From Heloderma charlesbogerti (taxonomy: Eukaryota; Chordata; Lepidosauria; Squamata; Helodermatidae): 64,000 nucleotides of DNA. The position numbers and the translations under genes are program-made. Under the pieces are notes generated by a model. It was not told the origin of the DNA. It was given only the letters and a program-made list of their open reading frames with translations, and did no database searches. The stretch covers positions 1 to 64,000 of the forward strand of contig JANEZZ010001873.1 in assembly GCA_026122225.1 (NCBI GenBank). Direction: 5' to 3'. Shown here piece after piece: positions 22,800-33,430 of this stretch (positions are counted from its first letter, which is position 1; every line of letters starts with the position of its first letter).

Positions 22800-23034
22800 T
22801 ACCCCACCAGGAAGATAACGTCATTGAGGAGAGGGAACTCATCGACCATTTATCTCGCCTTCACATAGGACGGCGGTGTGTCCAGCAGCCTCAGTTGCTC
22901 CAGTCCAGACTCCAGACTAGAGACCAGAGGCGCCGCTGCTGCAGACAGAGTGTCTATCTCCAGCAGCTGCAATGAGTGTGTTTCTGTGTCCCCCTGTTCT
23001 ACGTCACTGCAGTTCAACCTTTATTACAGTGAAG
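22800..23034 (+). other. Probable non-coding first exon of the hAT transposase gene
   Basis: GC-rich segment with CAGCAGC words ending at a plausible donor (GTGAAG then GTATAC at 23035). The next acceptor, TTCTGCCCAG ending at 23553, lies just before the first transposase ATG. The 5' limit is unknown. Inference from splice signals only. Confidence 0.35.
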
Positions 23035-23066
23035 GTATACTCTTTCATATGTTTACTTTACCTGAA

Positions 23067-23330
23067 TGTGCCCCTATGCTTAGTGATTTTGGGGTGGGTT
23101 GGGGGAGCAGGGGGAACTGGGAAGGCATCCTCCAGCAGCCTTTGTTAGGCCTGCCGGGAAGGACTCCATCCTCCATCTTCCTGGGCTTTCCAGGATTAAT
23201 CCATGTGCTTTTCAACTCCATGTGCCCCTATGTACTTAGTGTTTTTGAGTGGGTTGGGGCGGGGGGAACTGGGGAGGCATCCTCCAGCAGCTTTTGTTAG
23301 GCCTGCCAGGAAGGACTCCATCCTCCAGCA
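23067..23330. repeat. Tandem duplication, period about 154 bp
   Basis: Blocks starting TGTGCCCCTATG at 23067 and 23221 share the order GGTTGGG, GGGGGAACTGG, GGCATCCTCCAGCAGC, TTTGTTAGGCCTGCC, GGAAGGACTCCATCCTCC. A third partial unit lies near 23360-23402. Located in the presumed 5' intron of the transposase gene. Confidence 0.75.
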
Positions 23331-23557
23331 TCCTGTGTGTACTGTAGGCTTGTGTTTTTCAGGCTGCATGGATGGACTACATCCTCCATCCTGGGCTTTT
23401 CAGCCTAATCTGCTGTACAATATGCCCCTATTTAGTTAGCATTGGATGGCTGTATTGGTGGGTAACTACTTCTACACTGCACTATATCTGCGACTGTAGG
23501 CTGTTCACATGATTTCAGCTTCGCCACATGCATTTATGTCTCCTTCTGCCCAGAGAC

Positions 23558-26500
23558 ATGAACATGGAGAAAAGAGGAACCTGTGGTCAATCCAGCACTC
23601 AAAAGAGGCATGGACGCCCGGCGAGAACATACACCGCTGAGGTTGCATTTCAGCTGTATTTTAAGAATGAGATGGAAGAGGAGGAAGCCCAAGGTGTGAC
23701 CAGCAGCGACAGCAGCCCCAGCACCAGTCCACCCCACACCCGTAAGCAGTGCACACCACCAATTTCCGCTACAGAAAGTGGCACAGGCACAGCCGGCCAC
23801 AACTCCAGAGGAAGAGGAAGAAAGTTCATGGATGGTGAGCGGAAGGGCAGTGTCTCCAAAGCGGATGAAAATGTTCCCAAGGAGACTCTACAGCAGCAGA
23901 ATGAAAGTCAAGATATCTAGGACATTCCAAAGCATGAATCTGGTAAGACTCTGTCATCACAGGTGCTTGTAAATATCTGGATACAAATAAATATCTTCGA
24001 ATATTTGAATAGTCCTTACATTAGCCTTCTGCAACCTGCAGCCTTCCAGATGTTTTGGGCTACAATTCCCAGCATTCTTGACCATTGGTCATGCCGGCTG
24101 GGCCTGATGGGAGTTGAAGTCTAAAACCTTTGGAGAGGACCATTTGGGGAAGGGATCTTCTTCTTCAACACGACAAAACATACATGACTGTTTTACATTC
24201 ATTCATATTCATTGCTGTGAACATATTTCATATTATTTAAATGTTACATGGTACTCCAGTACTAAAGAAAACCCCAACTCTTTAAAAGAACTGCAATACT
24301 TTCTCAAACGATACACCTTTTCGGTGGGAAAACACTTCAGTGTTTTGGTCTTGCTTTGTTTCCAAAGCCATTAATCATAGTTTGCTGTCTTGTTTGGCTT
24401 TGATCTCTTTTAACTAGAGCTGCAATGTGAATTGATTAAGCAATTACATTTCTGAGGATGGTTTTTAAAAGAGGGCCTGACTAATCAGGCACTGCTCCCG
24501 GGGGACCACAAATGCACCCCGGAAAAAGGTGGTGGGATTTGCCAAGTATGTGCTCAGGACCAGCCCTATCATTAGGTAGCAGCGAGGTGTTGGGGCACAG
24601 AACTGTGGGTGCTCCTCAGACTGCCTTGTACCTCCTCAGCCAGCTTGTTGTCCTCTGGTGTGGTGGAAGAGGCTCTCCCATTGTCACTGTTCAATTAAGA
24701 TTCAGCTATCGCTCTATGTAGGATGGAGGGGTGCCATTTTATCCTTTGCCTCAGGTCAGAAAGCAAAATGCTTTGGGCCAGCCCTGTAGGTGTTGAGTCC
24801 CATACAGTGGTATAATAGAGCTGATGCAAAGGAGCGGACCTTGCAAGGGAGCCAGATATCTCCTCCCCCATGCTTTTCAGACTTTCACCAGTGAGGACAC
24901 GTTTAGATAACTCTCGTTGAGTTTCGAAGTCTGTACAGTACATTTTTTTTGCACCTTGTGTCATGTGTTTTCGCAGTGCTAGCTAGTGCAGTAGTAGCTT
25001 ACATCTGCACCTTGTGTCATGTTGATTGATCGCAATTCCAAGCTATGTTTCATAGATTTCCACAACTACACAGTTTTATTCTCTTGGCTATTACTCATGT
25101 GTAAAAGTTGCATTTCTCATGAAACTCTGCTTCTATCTATTTTGAATCCTTACAGAGACGCCCACAACCGTCCTCCCTGCATCAGACAGCAGAAGTGGGA
25201 CAGGTGAACCAGGTCCACAGCTGCCTGCTGATAATCACCTCGTGGGCGGCAGCTCATGTGATTTTGAAAAAAAGGCCAGAGGACTTAGTGTCATCAGTGA
25301 TCCAGACAGTGAAGATGATGAGGAGCCCTTCTATATTAATGATGTCCCTGCTGAGACTGGGTCTGACTCTGTTTTCCACTTCCAGCCTTCTGGGTTCTTT
25401 GGGAGCAATCCCAAACCTCAGGAACAAACATCCCCTGCTAAGCACTGGTCAGCGCCATCAACAACACCACCAACAACACCATCCACAGATGAGCGGAAAC
25501 GTGCAGCTCCCGATGCCACCTCATCTGGAACTGATACCCTCATTCCCCAAAGAAGAAATGGTGGTGGCAGGGTGAGCACCTATGTGTGGTGCTTCTTCAA
25601 ATATGCAGAGAACGACCGCTATGTCATGCTTTGCAATATTTGTAGAAGCCGTGTACGGCTAGGAAAAGAAGGGGGCTGTGCACGAGTGGGCACGTCTGCC
25701 ATGAGGCGACACATGGAGGTGCATCATGTGCTTCTTGTGCCCAAAGATAGCAACGGGAAGCCACAACCATCCAAAAAGAGCAGTACCGCCTTCTTTGTCT
25801 CATCTTCCAAAGACCTCACGCAAAGTGGTCTGGGTGAGAAGGGCACAGAAGGCAGCTTCGCTAAGAGGCAGGCGTCAATGGAGAAATGCCTCATGCTGAC
25901 ACAGAAATTCCCCTCTGACAGCATCCAGGCACGAAGGTTGAATTAGGACCTGACAGTGCTCATTGCAAAACGTATGCTTCCCTTCCCCCTGGTGGAAGAT
26001 GAAGCCTTTGTGCGCTTCATGAAGAGATTGTGCCCTCGGTGGGATGTCCCCTCTCGTCACTACATTAGTGGCATAGCCATTCCAGCCCTGGCTTCTGAAA
26101 TCAGAAGGGTACTCCAACAGGATTTGAAATGTGCAGTTGGAGGAAGTGTACATTTAACGAGTGACACATGGACAAGTAACCAAACAAAGTCTTATCTGTG
26201 TGTCACTGGGCAATGGGTATCCATCAGTGCGAGCAGCCGACTGACTTGTAGAACAGCGACATTGGCCCTCACAATGCTCTCAGGGACACACACAGCAGAA
26301 AACATCAGCAGTAGCATCAGTGTTGTTGTTCAGTCCTGGTTGGCCCCCTTAAATCTAACAGTGGGCTGTGTAGCAACAGATAATGCCTCCAACTACCTAA
26401 AAGCAGCCCACATCGCACGGCTAAACCACATTCAATGCGTTGCGCACTGTTTGAACCTTGTGGTGCATTCCGGATTGAGCAACGCATCTCCTAAAATAGG

Positions 26501-27816
26501 CAAGCTACTTAAGGTGGCCCAATCCATTTGCACCCACTTCAGGCAGTCCTGCTCAGCAATGGAGGCAATCGGCGCCATCCAACGTAGCCATGGCCTTCCA
26601 GAACACAAATTCATTTTGGATGTGTGCACATGCTGGAACAGCACATTGCATATGCTTCAGAGACTCTGTGAGCAGAGATCAGCTATAAACGACTACATTA
26701 CTGAGAAACAACAGTAAACAACACTCCAAATTTTTTGTCACACCACATCAGTGGCTCTGGATGCAAGACCAAGAATATTTTATACATATTCGATGAATGC
26801 ACAACGCTACTGAGTGCAGACTGTGCCACACTGGGCCAAGTTCTACCTGTGCTGAAGATTATAGAGGGGGTCCCGAGAAAACGCCATGCTGAGCTTTGTG
26901 AGCGCACCGGTGCTGTAGGCAGTCAAGTCCCCAATCCTGCAGTTAGGCTTGCTGAATTCCTTCTGCAGGAGCTGGGCACCAACAAACACATCACTTTGAT
27001 GAGGAGGGACATGAAATACATTGCTGCTGCATTCCTTGAACCACGGTTCCAGGATAGCACAACAAGGGCGGTGCTGCCAAACCAGAACCCTGACTTCCAA
27101 AGTGTAAAAACCTATTTGACACAGAAAGTCATGGAGTGCTGCCAGAGAGATGTGCTGGATGAGAAGGAGCTGGGGAAGAGTGAGGCTAGTAGGACTACTA
27201 CCTCCCCTGAAGATAATATCTGCAGCAGTAGCACCATCACCAGCAGGAGGGGTGATGATGACGCCACAGCAGCTGCACCACCAACACAACATACAGACAC
27301 AGGGGCATCTTGTCGAAAGTTCTACTTGTACTCCTCAATGGCAGTGGAGCTCGGTGTAAGTGGGAGCAGGCAGGGGGAATGTGTCAAAGCAGCCAGGAAA
27401 GGATCAGTTTATGATGTGGCTATCCAGGAACTGGAAGCTTATGCCAGAGGGAGTTTCTCGGGAATGCAGAGCAGCCCAGAGAGTGATCTTCTCCTATACT
27501 GGGAGACAAAACATGGCGTTTGGCCAAATCTGACCAAAGTCGCCATTTGGCATATATCTTGCCCTCCCTCGAGTGTGTCCTCTGAAAGGCTTTTCTCCAC
27601 CACTGGCAACATTGTCACCACCCGCCAAAGCAGAATCACACCAGAACATGTCTCCACCCTTGCCTTCATACACTCCAACAGGGATGGATTCCCGAGGAGC
27701 ACCTCCCTCCACCACCACCAGCTGTCAGCAGAGTAGAGCAGTCATCAAGTGACGAGGAGGACCCCTGGGATGATGATACTGCTGCTAATGTGAGCCAGAG
27801 TTCTGAGGGACAATGA
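23558..27816 (+). pseudogene. hAT transposase with BED zinc finger (ZBED-like), damaged
   Basis: Cuts and rejoins the element ends. Exon A starts at the ATG at 23558, after acceptor TTCTGCCCAG, and runs to a GTGAGC donor at 23834. Exon B starts at 25156 after CCTTACAG; phases match. The N-terminal part is Ser/Thr/Glu-rich. A BED finger lies at about 25578-25722 (CNIC, then RRHMEVHH). The RNase H-like core shows SDTWTS (about 26160), VATDNASNYL and CVAHCLNLVVHS. The C-terminal dimerisation block has LLLYWETKHGVW and SSERLFSTTGNIVTTRQSRI, which usually carries the third acidic catalytic residue. Breaks: an in-frame TAG at 25944, frame changes near 26715 and 26770, and one near 27675 that displaces the acidic tail ending at 27816. 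Domain order and length fit a full hAT transposase. Confidence 0.9.
24019..24156. repeat. Palindromic hAT-like MITE, copy 2, in the transposase intron
   Basis: CCAGATGTTTTGGGCTACAA at the left and GAAGTCTAAAACCTTTGG at the right are inverted around CAGCATTCTTGACCATTGGT. Same family as 21028-21165, with a half copy at 57640-57720. Confidence 0.65.
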
Positions 27817-28337
27817 GGCAGAATGATATAATTGTGAGTGTGGTCACACTGAGGTGTCCCTCAGAACTTTGTCCAAACAAGCAGTCCCTGTCTGGCCTGG
27901 GCAGAGCCCAAAGCACTGGCGATATGTGGCGGAGCTTTATAATAACTCACATGCAGAGTCCAGTTGCGCTGCCCGACTGTGTGTGGTGGACTATGCAACA
28001 GTGTACATCCCTACTACACACACACAGAGTTTTCTATGCATCCCAGTGTATTTCGCTATCGACTGTATATGTGTATCTTTACTCCTCTGAATGTTAGTAT
28101 GATTCTGATTCCCCAAATGTATGTATAGTTCTAATTCTCTTGATGTGTGCTTTTAATTCATTTTAAACTCTTTCATAAATCAAGGAATTGCTTTCAAAGA
28201 CCTTGTTGTGGTCTCTCTCTGGACTCCCTCAGCTTTTGGGTTTTCCTAAGCACCGAGAGTTCTATGTGAAACGATCCCTCTGGTATGCGTCCAGTTTACA
28301 TGTATGTGATATGCACCTCCACATAAAACAAAGCATA

Positions 28338-28465
28338 CTTCATAGAATCATAGGGTTGGAAGGGGCCTACAAGGCCATCTAGTCCAACCCCCTGCTCAAT
28401 GCAGGAATCCAAGTCAGAGCATCCCTGACAGATGGCTGTCCAGCCTCGTCTTGAATGCATTCATT
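28338..28465 (-). mobile_element. CR1 LINE 3' end fragment
   Basis: Plus-strand TCATAGAATCATAGGGTTGG and AAGGGGCCTACAAGGCCATC are the reverse complement of a CR1 3' end with its short terminal repeats. It is nearly identical to the 3' end of the long CR1 at 40422. It lies between the two convergent genes of the hAT element, so it inserted later. Confidence 0.85.
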
Positions 28466-28986
28466 CATAACATCAGGGATGCTGACTGACCATCTCCCTA
28501 TGAGGGAAGCTTACAGCAGCTGGGCTTGTTTGGCTGGGAAAGCATTCTTGTTGCAGTTAACAGTAAGCAAACACAGAGATCATTGTGTACAATGATCTAG
28601 ATTTAAAAAATTATATCTGTGGACTTGAACGAAGGAATTGTTACCTTTTTTTTAGAAAGAACTTTATATACAAACAGAACAGGTCAAAACAAAACACAGA
28701 AACAATTGTAACGTTGGGCTGGGCACTGGCTGGCTGCAGGCCTCAGTTCGTAGGAGGATGCAGTTCCCGCTCCATGGCCTCCACCCTTCTTTGAAGGTCA
28801 TCACCTGTGTGTAGAAAGAGAAGAATAAAGCACAATGGTAATATGCATCTTGCAGGCAGAGTTGTCAGCTCAGGTGCCATTCTGTAGTACTGCTTACATG
28901 TCCTGCTGAGCCTCTGGACGTCTCTCATCAGATGCATCAGGAGCACAAGAGGAGGGGCTTCTTCTGTGGAAGAAGGGTGGCCTTCC

Positions 28987-29107
28987 TCCACAGATGCTGC
29001 TCCTCTTGCTGCTGGCTCTTCGATCTCCTCCTCTTCCTCTTCCTCTTCCACCTCCTCTTCTTCCTCTTCCTCCACCTCCTCCTCCTCCTCTCTCCTCTCC
29101 CTCTCCG
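28987..29107 (-). repeat. Glu-codon (GAG/GAA) low-complexity tract in exon 2
   Basis: Imperfect CTC/TTC triplets on + encode the acidic stretch of the Myb/SANT protein on -. It produces Leu/Ser-rich false frames on the opposite strand. Confidence 0.8.
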
Positions 29108-29423
29108 CGGCCCTCAGTGCCTCCTCCGCCAGCAAGGCACAATGCGCAGCTGTGGGATGTCACAGTAACAGAATGAATGCATTTATATATGTGGTGAGTG
29201 AACAAAACCACAGTCATTGATTGATCTATCTATCACCATCCCCACTACCATAAGAACCACTGATTCTGTCCTCCCACCACAAGGTCTAATGATGAGGGGA
29301 TAATTAGGGAGGCAGATTATACAGTACTGACAGTTTTGGTGTGATGGGGACTGTTGAACTTCTGTAAACATGCACAGGGTTGCACTTCTAGTCACCCCAT
29401 TTCTACATTTGCAATGCCATGGT

Positions 29424-29640
29424 ATTTATTTATTCTATTGATGCATTGCATAAATGCCACCTTTTTTCCTAGCGCAAGGAACCCAAGGTGGCTCACATTA
29501 GCCTCTTCCTCTCCATTTAACGCTCACAACAACGACACTGAGGTAGGCTGGGGCTTTCTGACTGGGCCAAAGTCAGCCAGCAAGCTTCCATGGCTGAGTG
29601 GACTATACCCAGATCTCCAGGCTCTCAGATGAACACTTGC
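29424..29640 (-). mobile_element. tRNA-derived SINE in the Myb gene intron
   Basis: Reverse orientation copy: GCAAGGAACCCAAGGTGGCT, then CGCTCACAACAACGACACTG, AGTCAGCCAGCAAGCTTCCA and TGGCTGAGTGG. The body matches the split SINE at 4874/6632. It lies between exon 1 and exon 2, on the same strand as the gene. Confidence 0.6.
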
Positions 29641-30191
29641 TCATGAGTTGACTTGAGTGCCAATGTCTTGGTAGAAAGGTGGGGTGGGTGGGGTGCAAAA
29701 ATTCAGCAATCACTACATGAAGAAGGATGACGTGCACACACTGAGAGGCTGGTCCTGTTGCTGCTGGGCTGGTGCCAGTCCCCCTGTGTGCACTGTGCAG
29801 AGACCGGCAGCAGCAGCATTTCCCTGGAAATGGACAGCGTGTCAGTGTGTAATATGAGTTGTAGCCAGGCCCGCATAATCCTATGCATGTGGTTGTACAG
29901 GAAAAAGCAATGCAGCAGTTCCCAGCATCCCTTCAACCAGCCAAAGTGGCCAGAAGATGATGGAACCTTTTTCTGTCCAAGTTCAACAAGCATAGGATTG
30001 CAGGCTAAATGTCAGGATTTGTTTGTTTCCACATGAGACCACAAAGAGATAGCTTCATTTTTGGTACACATCCTTGTCTTCATATTTAGTTAAGCTTGAT
30101 GATGGGATGGGATAACTATAACTTACCAGGCATATACCTCTGCGAAAATGGGGGCTGGCCTGCTTTGACCCACACTCTGTGGATGTGCCAT

Positions 30192-30627
30192 TAGGGATGG
30201 GGGAGAATTTCTCCCCGAAACTTCGGGGGGCCGAGTGCCAATGCATTCGGTCCTCCAAAGGTTGTTCGGGGAGAAATTCTCCGCCCCCCGCCCCCCGCCC
30301 CCCGCCCCCCCCCCGGGATGGGACTTACCTTTCACGAATGTCCCTCCCAGCGGCGGGTCCCAGCGGCGGTTCAGCAGGTCTTCGTCAGGGGCGGGGGCGG
30401 CAGCCGGTCTTTCGACCGGCTGCCGCCGCCGCCATTACAAGAAAAGTAAAAAAACAAAAAACGCCCCTGTGATAGGCTACATAACGAGTAACGTGGCCTA
30501 TCATGGCTAGATTTGCAAAGTCAGCCGTGATAGGCTACGTTAATCGTCACGTAGCCTATCACGGGTGACTTTAAAAAAAAAAAAAAAAGCACGTACGGCT
30601 AATGGCAGCCCCCATAGGGCATCCCTA
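30192..30627. mobile_element. Nested non-autonomous hAT MITE inside Myb/SANT exon 1
   Basis: Ends TAGGGATGG and GCATCCCTA. Flanks GTGCCATT and GTGCCAGT match at 7 of 8 positions. Contains a C/G-rich tract at 30283-30316 and two palindromes: GATAGGCTACATAACG with GTGGCCTATC at 30471-30502, and GATAGGCTACGTTAATCG with GTAGCCTATC at 30529-30560. These ends and palindromes match the 857 bp element at 19000. It interrupts the coding exon of the host transposon's second gene. Confidence 0.85.
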
Positions 30628-30924
30628 GTGCCAGTAGTAGGCGGGGGGGTTGGACAGCGGTGCCCTCCTCTCAGCAGCAGCAATCCCCTCTCTGATGAAA
30701 GACAGCTTTAGTGCCTTCCATTTGGACCTCAATTGTCCAATTGTGCAATGGTGGCCCGCTCGCTCAATCCTCCTCTTTATCTGGGCCCAATAAAGTTCAT
30801 TGTGGCAGGAGCAGCTGCCAAACAGCACTGCCACCGCCTCGCTGCTCTTAATGTTGATGAGGAGGGCCTTGGTCTCCTCATGGTCCCACCTCCTGCCATG
30901 CACTGGTGCAGCCATTTTAGAGCA

Positions 30925-31080
30925 GCCACACTACTACTACACACAAACACACACACACACCAAGACAGCCACGCACAACCACCACTTAACTATACACACA
31001 CACAGACCAAACGGGACAAAAACACCACAGTGCACAACTACACACACACACACCAGACAAAACCACCACAATGCACAAAC
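30925..31080. repeat. CA-rich imperfect repeat upstream of the Myb/SANT gene
   Basis: Interrupted ACACAC and CACCACAA runs just 5' of the Myb/SANT start codon. Could form part of its promoter, but there is no clear TATA box. Confidence 0.6.
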
Positions 31081-31404
31081 AACACTGATACAAGGAAATC
31101 CACTAAGCACCATCACTAACACACCACCACCACACAACAGAACTCCACCCACAAATCACCATGCAAGCGCAAATGCAGACGACATTCAGGAAGTTAGCAG
31201 GAAGTTGACGACAGATTTTGTGGAAGTGGAGCTGCAGCCCCGTTTTTTTTATTATTTGTGAGGCGGTTAGGTTAACAAGACCAGTAAACGCGAGGATCAT
31301 CAAGCACAAATACACAGAAATTAATAAAATCACAGTCCCTGTCCCTGTCCGAGAAAACAAGACAGCGGGGGAGCACACAGAGGGCAGGAAACATTTCGGG
31401 CAGC

Positions 31405-31700
31405 AACGAAAAAAATACGTAAATAATTACAAAAATAGTGGGAAAGTTCTGGCCAAGGCAATCCCAACAATGGCGAGAGTGTGGCGGAAGCTACGGGGGG
31501 ATTCCCCCCTAGGGAGTAAATACGTAAGCAATCACAACAAGGGAGAGTGCAGCGGAAGGTACATAGGGTCAATTCCAGCTGACGGAAACTACGTAAATAT
31601 TTGCGACGAATAGTCTTTCGCAGAATGGCGGAACGGGACGGGCGGCTGTTGGGCGCGGAGGATTTTTCGACGTTTGCTGCGATTTTATTTACGTAACTTT
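31405..31700. promoter_or_regulatory. Subterminal motif array, probable transposase binding region
   Basis: Four related motifs in about 290 bp: ATACGTAAATAATTAC (31417), AATACGTAAGCAATCAC (31519), CTACGTAAATATTTGCG (31589) and TTTATTTACGTAAC (31684). CTACGTAAATATTT also occurs in the 857 bp element at 19386 and 19485. hAT transposases generally recognise repeated short subterminal motifs. The left end has the looser TTTTACGAAGGTATTTACG at 22537. Confidence 0.55.
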
Positions 31701-31822
31701 CAAGGCGGGGGGAAAAAAACAGTATTTTGGGGGTTTGCGGGCAGCGGGACGGAACAGAGGATGCCAACTGCGGAAGTCAAGTGGAATGGTATGAGCACAA
31801 TTCGTACATCCCTATTGCTGCC

Positions 31823-33203
31823 ACCACCCAGTCAACTAACCCACAAGTTTACCTGGTGGGATTCATCAAAAAAGCCCTGGTGGGATTCGTGGGAATAATG
31901 GTCCAATCTTAAAGCATCCTTTCCTCCAAGTCAGGTCAGCAACATCAATCACTACCTGAGCACCCTTGATGACACTTGTTTTGAATATTGCACTATGGCA
32001 CTAGGCCAGTGAGACGTAAAATTAATCAAGAGGCACAAAATCTCCCTGAGCCTTCTGTTCAGTCCCCAGAACTAAACTATTATTCCCTTGATTTTAAGCC
32101 ATCCTGGGTCCAGCCTCTGAGTCATCAAGCTTTTTGTACCCTTTGTTTCAAACCCTAAAATTGCCTTAAAATTTGGGCAGTTGATCATTCTTTCCACTTG
32201 GGCATCCCTCGCACTAGTGTGTCTCAGCTCTGACAACAGCCTGGGGTCTGTCTGGCTTTAATATAGGTCCTAATGACTCTTTCCTAGTACAGTTCTCTGT
32301 TCCGCTCTGGTGTCAGTCACATGTATCCAGTGCCAGAGTTTTCCCCTCACTCTTTCCTACTGAGCCACCTAATGGCTGTATTTGCCCAGAGAGCTCTGTT
32401 TGTTTTGTACACCCAGAGAGAATGTTTGTATACCCAGAGCTCACTGAGACCCAAAGCTGGGTTCCATATGTGCAGGGATGCACGTTGACCTGTGAGGCCA
32501 TGCAGGTAGTCTTTATTTATTTATTTATTTATTTATTTTATTAAATGTATTAATCGCCCATCTGGCTGGTCACCCAGCCACTCTGGGTGATGTACAATAA
32601 TGGAAACAGTTTAGAGGTCTGTGATCTTTGTGTGAGCTGTCAGCTTTGATTCTAAGGGACATGGTGAAGAAGTGACCTTCAGGTATTGGGAAGTGGCTAC
32701 CTAAGAGTCTGGAGTTTAATACACAATTTCCGAATCATATTTGGAATTTGAAGGAAGAGCCCCCTTGGCAAGGTTCTCCATCAAAATATACTTTAGACTG
32801 TAGTGGCTCTGGGGTCCCTAATAAGAGCTTAGCCTCCATTGCCCATCCAAAGGCCTTCCTTTCAGATGCCCATGGATAACATGGTGCAGCCTGTTGTCAA
32901 CAAAGCCAGAATGGCTTGAGGCTATTGCCCCATTTTTTTATTTGAAACCAAAGTTGAGAAACCTGGAGTAGACAGTTCCCCCAGCATTTTTTTCTAACTT
33001 TTGGCAACCAACCAGGAAGTGAAGTCCTTTGGGTTCCCCTTCCTCTGAACTCCAGTAATTATAGCTGATCTTGTTCTATTTCTTTTCATTTCCCCCTGAA
33101 CCTATCAATTTCTGCCCCTGCAGCCCACCATTGCTTCTGCCACCCAAGCTCCCCTGGTCACATAGCTTTGGAATCCTTTGCTCAGCTATTTCCAGACTGC
33201 TCC
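31823..33203. other. Intergenic DNA, no gene seen
   Basis: Right flank of the large element. A (TTTA)n run and a decayed LINE-like tail (CGCCCATCTGGCTGG, then CACTCTGGGTGATGTACAAT) lie at about 32511-32615. No coding domain. Confidence 0.5.
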
Positions 33204-33211
33204 CTTCACTT

Positions 33212-33422
33212 CAGTGGAGGCTGGTGGCTCCGACTTTGATGGGGCTGTGCAACCATTCTGGGTTTCAGTCAGAACTAGCCAGAACTCTAAAGGAGCTATC
33301 CAACTGCTGAACCTATCAGGGTTCAGCACTTTGAACAGTTCCATTAAAGTTCTGGCTGGTTCTGACTGAAACCCAGAATGGATTTATAGCCCCACTGAAA
33401 TCTGAGCCACCAGCCTCCACTG
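33212..33422. mobile_element. hAT-like MITE, CAGTGGAGGCTGGTGG ends
   Basis: Ends CAGTGGAGGCTGGTGGCTCC and GAGCCACCAGCCTCCACTG are inverted, and the complementarity continues inward (TCTGGGTTTCAGTCAGAACT pairs with AGTTCTGGCTGGTTCTGACT-type sequence and CTGAAACCCAGA). Flanks CTTCACTT and CTTCCCCT match at 6 of 8. A second copy at 55030-55482 is split. Confidence 0.75.
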
Positions 33423-33430
33423 CTTCCCCT

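Larger units (their letters stand above)
28743..30915 (-). pseudogene. Myb/SANT-like DNA-binding protein gene of the hAT element, broken by a nested MITE
   Basis: Probably binds transposon DNA as an accessory to the transposase (inference). Exon 1 starts at the ATG at 30915 and encodes a trihelix/MADF-like Myb/SANT domain: GRRWDHEETKALLINIK, ELYWAQIKRRIERAGHH, then RSKWKALKLSFIREG, the spaced aromatic pattern of the family. It is cut after YYWH by the MITE 30192..30627, whose end supplies a stop codon. The exon resumes to donor GTAAGT at 30127. Exon 2 (29149 to 28898) encodes LLAEEALRAAERERR and a long Glu-rich run; exon 3 (28804 to 28743) ends in RRVEAMERELHPPTN, a possible coiled coil. With the MITE and one target copy removed, frame and intron phase fit without a base lost. 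An alternative is a gene acquired from a Harbinger-type element, where Myb partners are standard. Confidence 0.82.
22386..31814. mobile_element. Two-gene hAT-type DNA transposon, 9.4 kb, with intact target duplication
   Basis: Both sides are flanked by the identical octamer TTGCTGCC (22378-22385 and 31815-31822). The left end is TAGGGATGT and the right end ACATCCCTA, its inverted copy. Eight-base duplications and short inverted ends are hAT features. The interior carries a BED-finger hAT transposase on + (23558..27816) and a Myb/SANT-like gene on - (30915..28743) in convergent order. Later insertions sit inside: a hAT-like MITE (24019), a CR1 tail (28338), a SINE (29424) and a related MITE (30192). 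The right subterminal region has several TACGTAAATA-type motifs. Both genes are damaged, so this copy is inactive. A two-gene hAT with a Myb/SANT partner is not an arrangement I know from hAT elements. Confidence 0.88.

Noticed and set aside
23558..27816. A domesticated host ZBED gene
   Set aside because: The gene lies between transposon ends with an exact 8-bp duplication and has stops and frameshifts, so it is an element copy and not a conserved host gene.
28932..29220. Leu/Ser-rich frames on + over the Glu-coding tract
   Set aside because: They are the antisense of the acidic exon of the Myb/SANT gene and have no own support.
30471..30560. The GATAGGCTACGT palindromes as part of the 9.4 kb autonomous element
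   Set aside because: They lie inside the nested MITE 30192..30627, so they belong to it; only the TACGTAAATA motifs are in the autonomous element itself.
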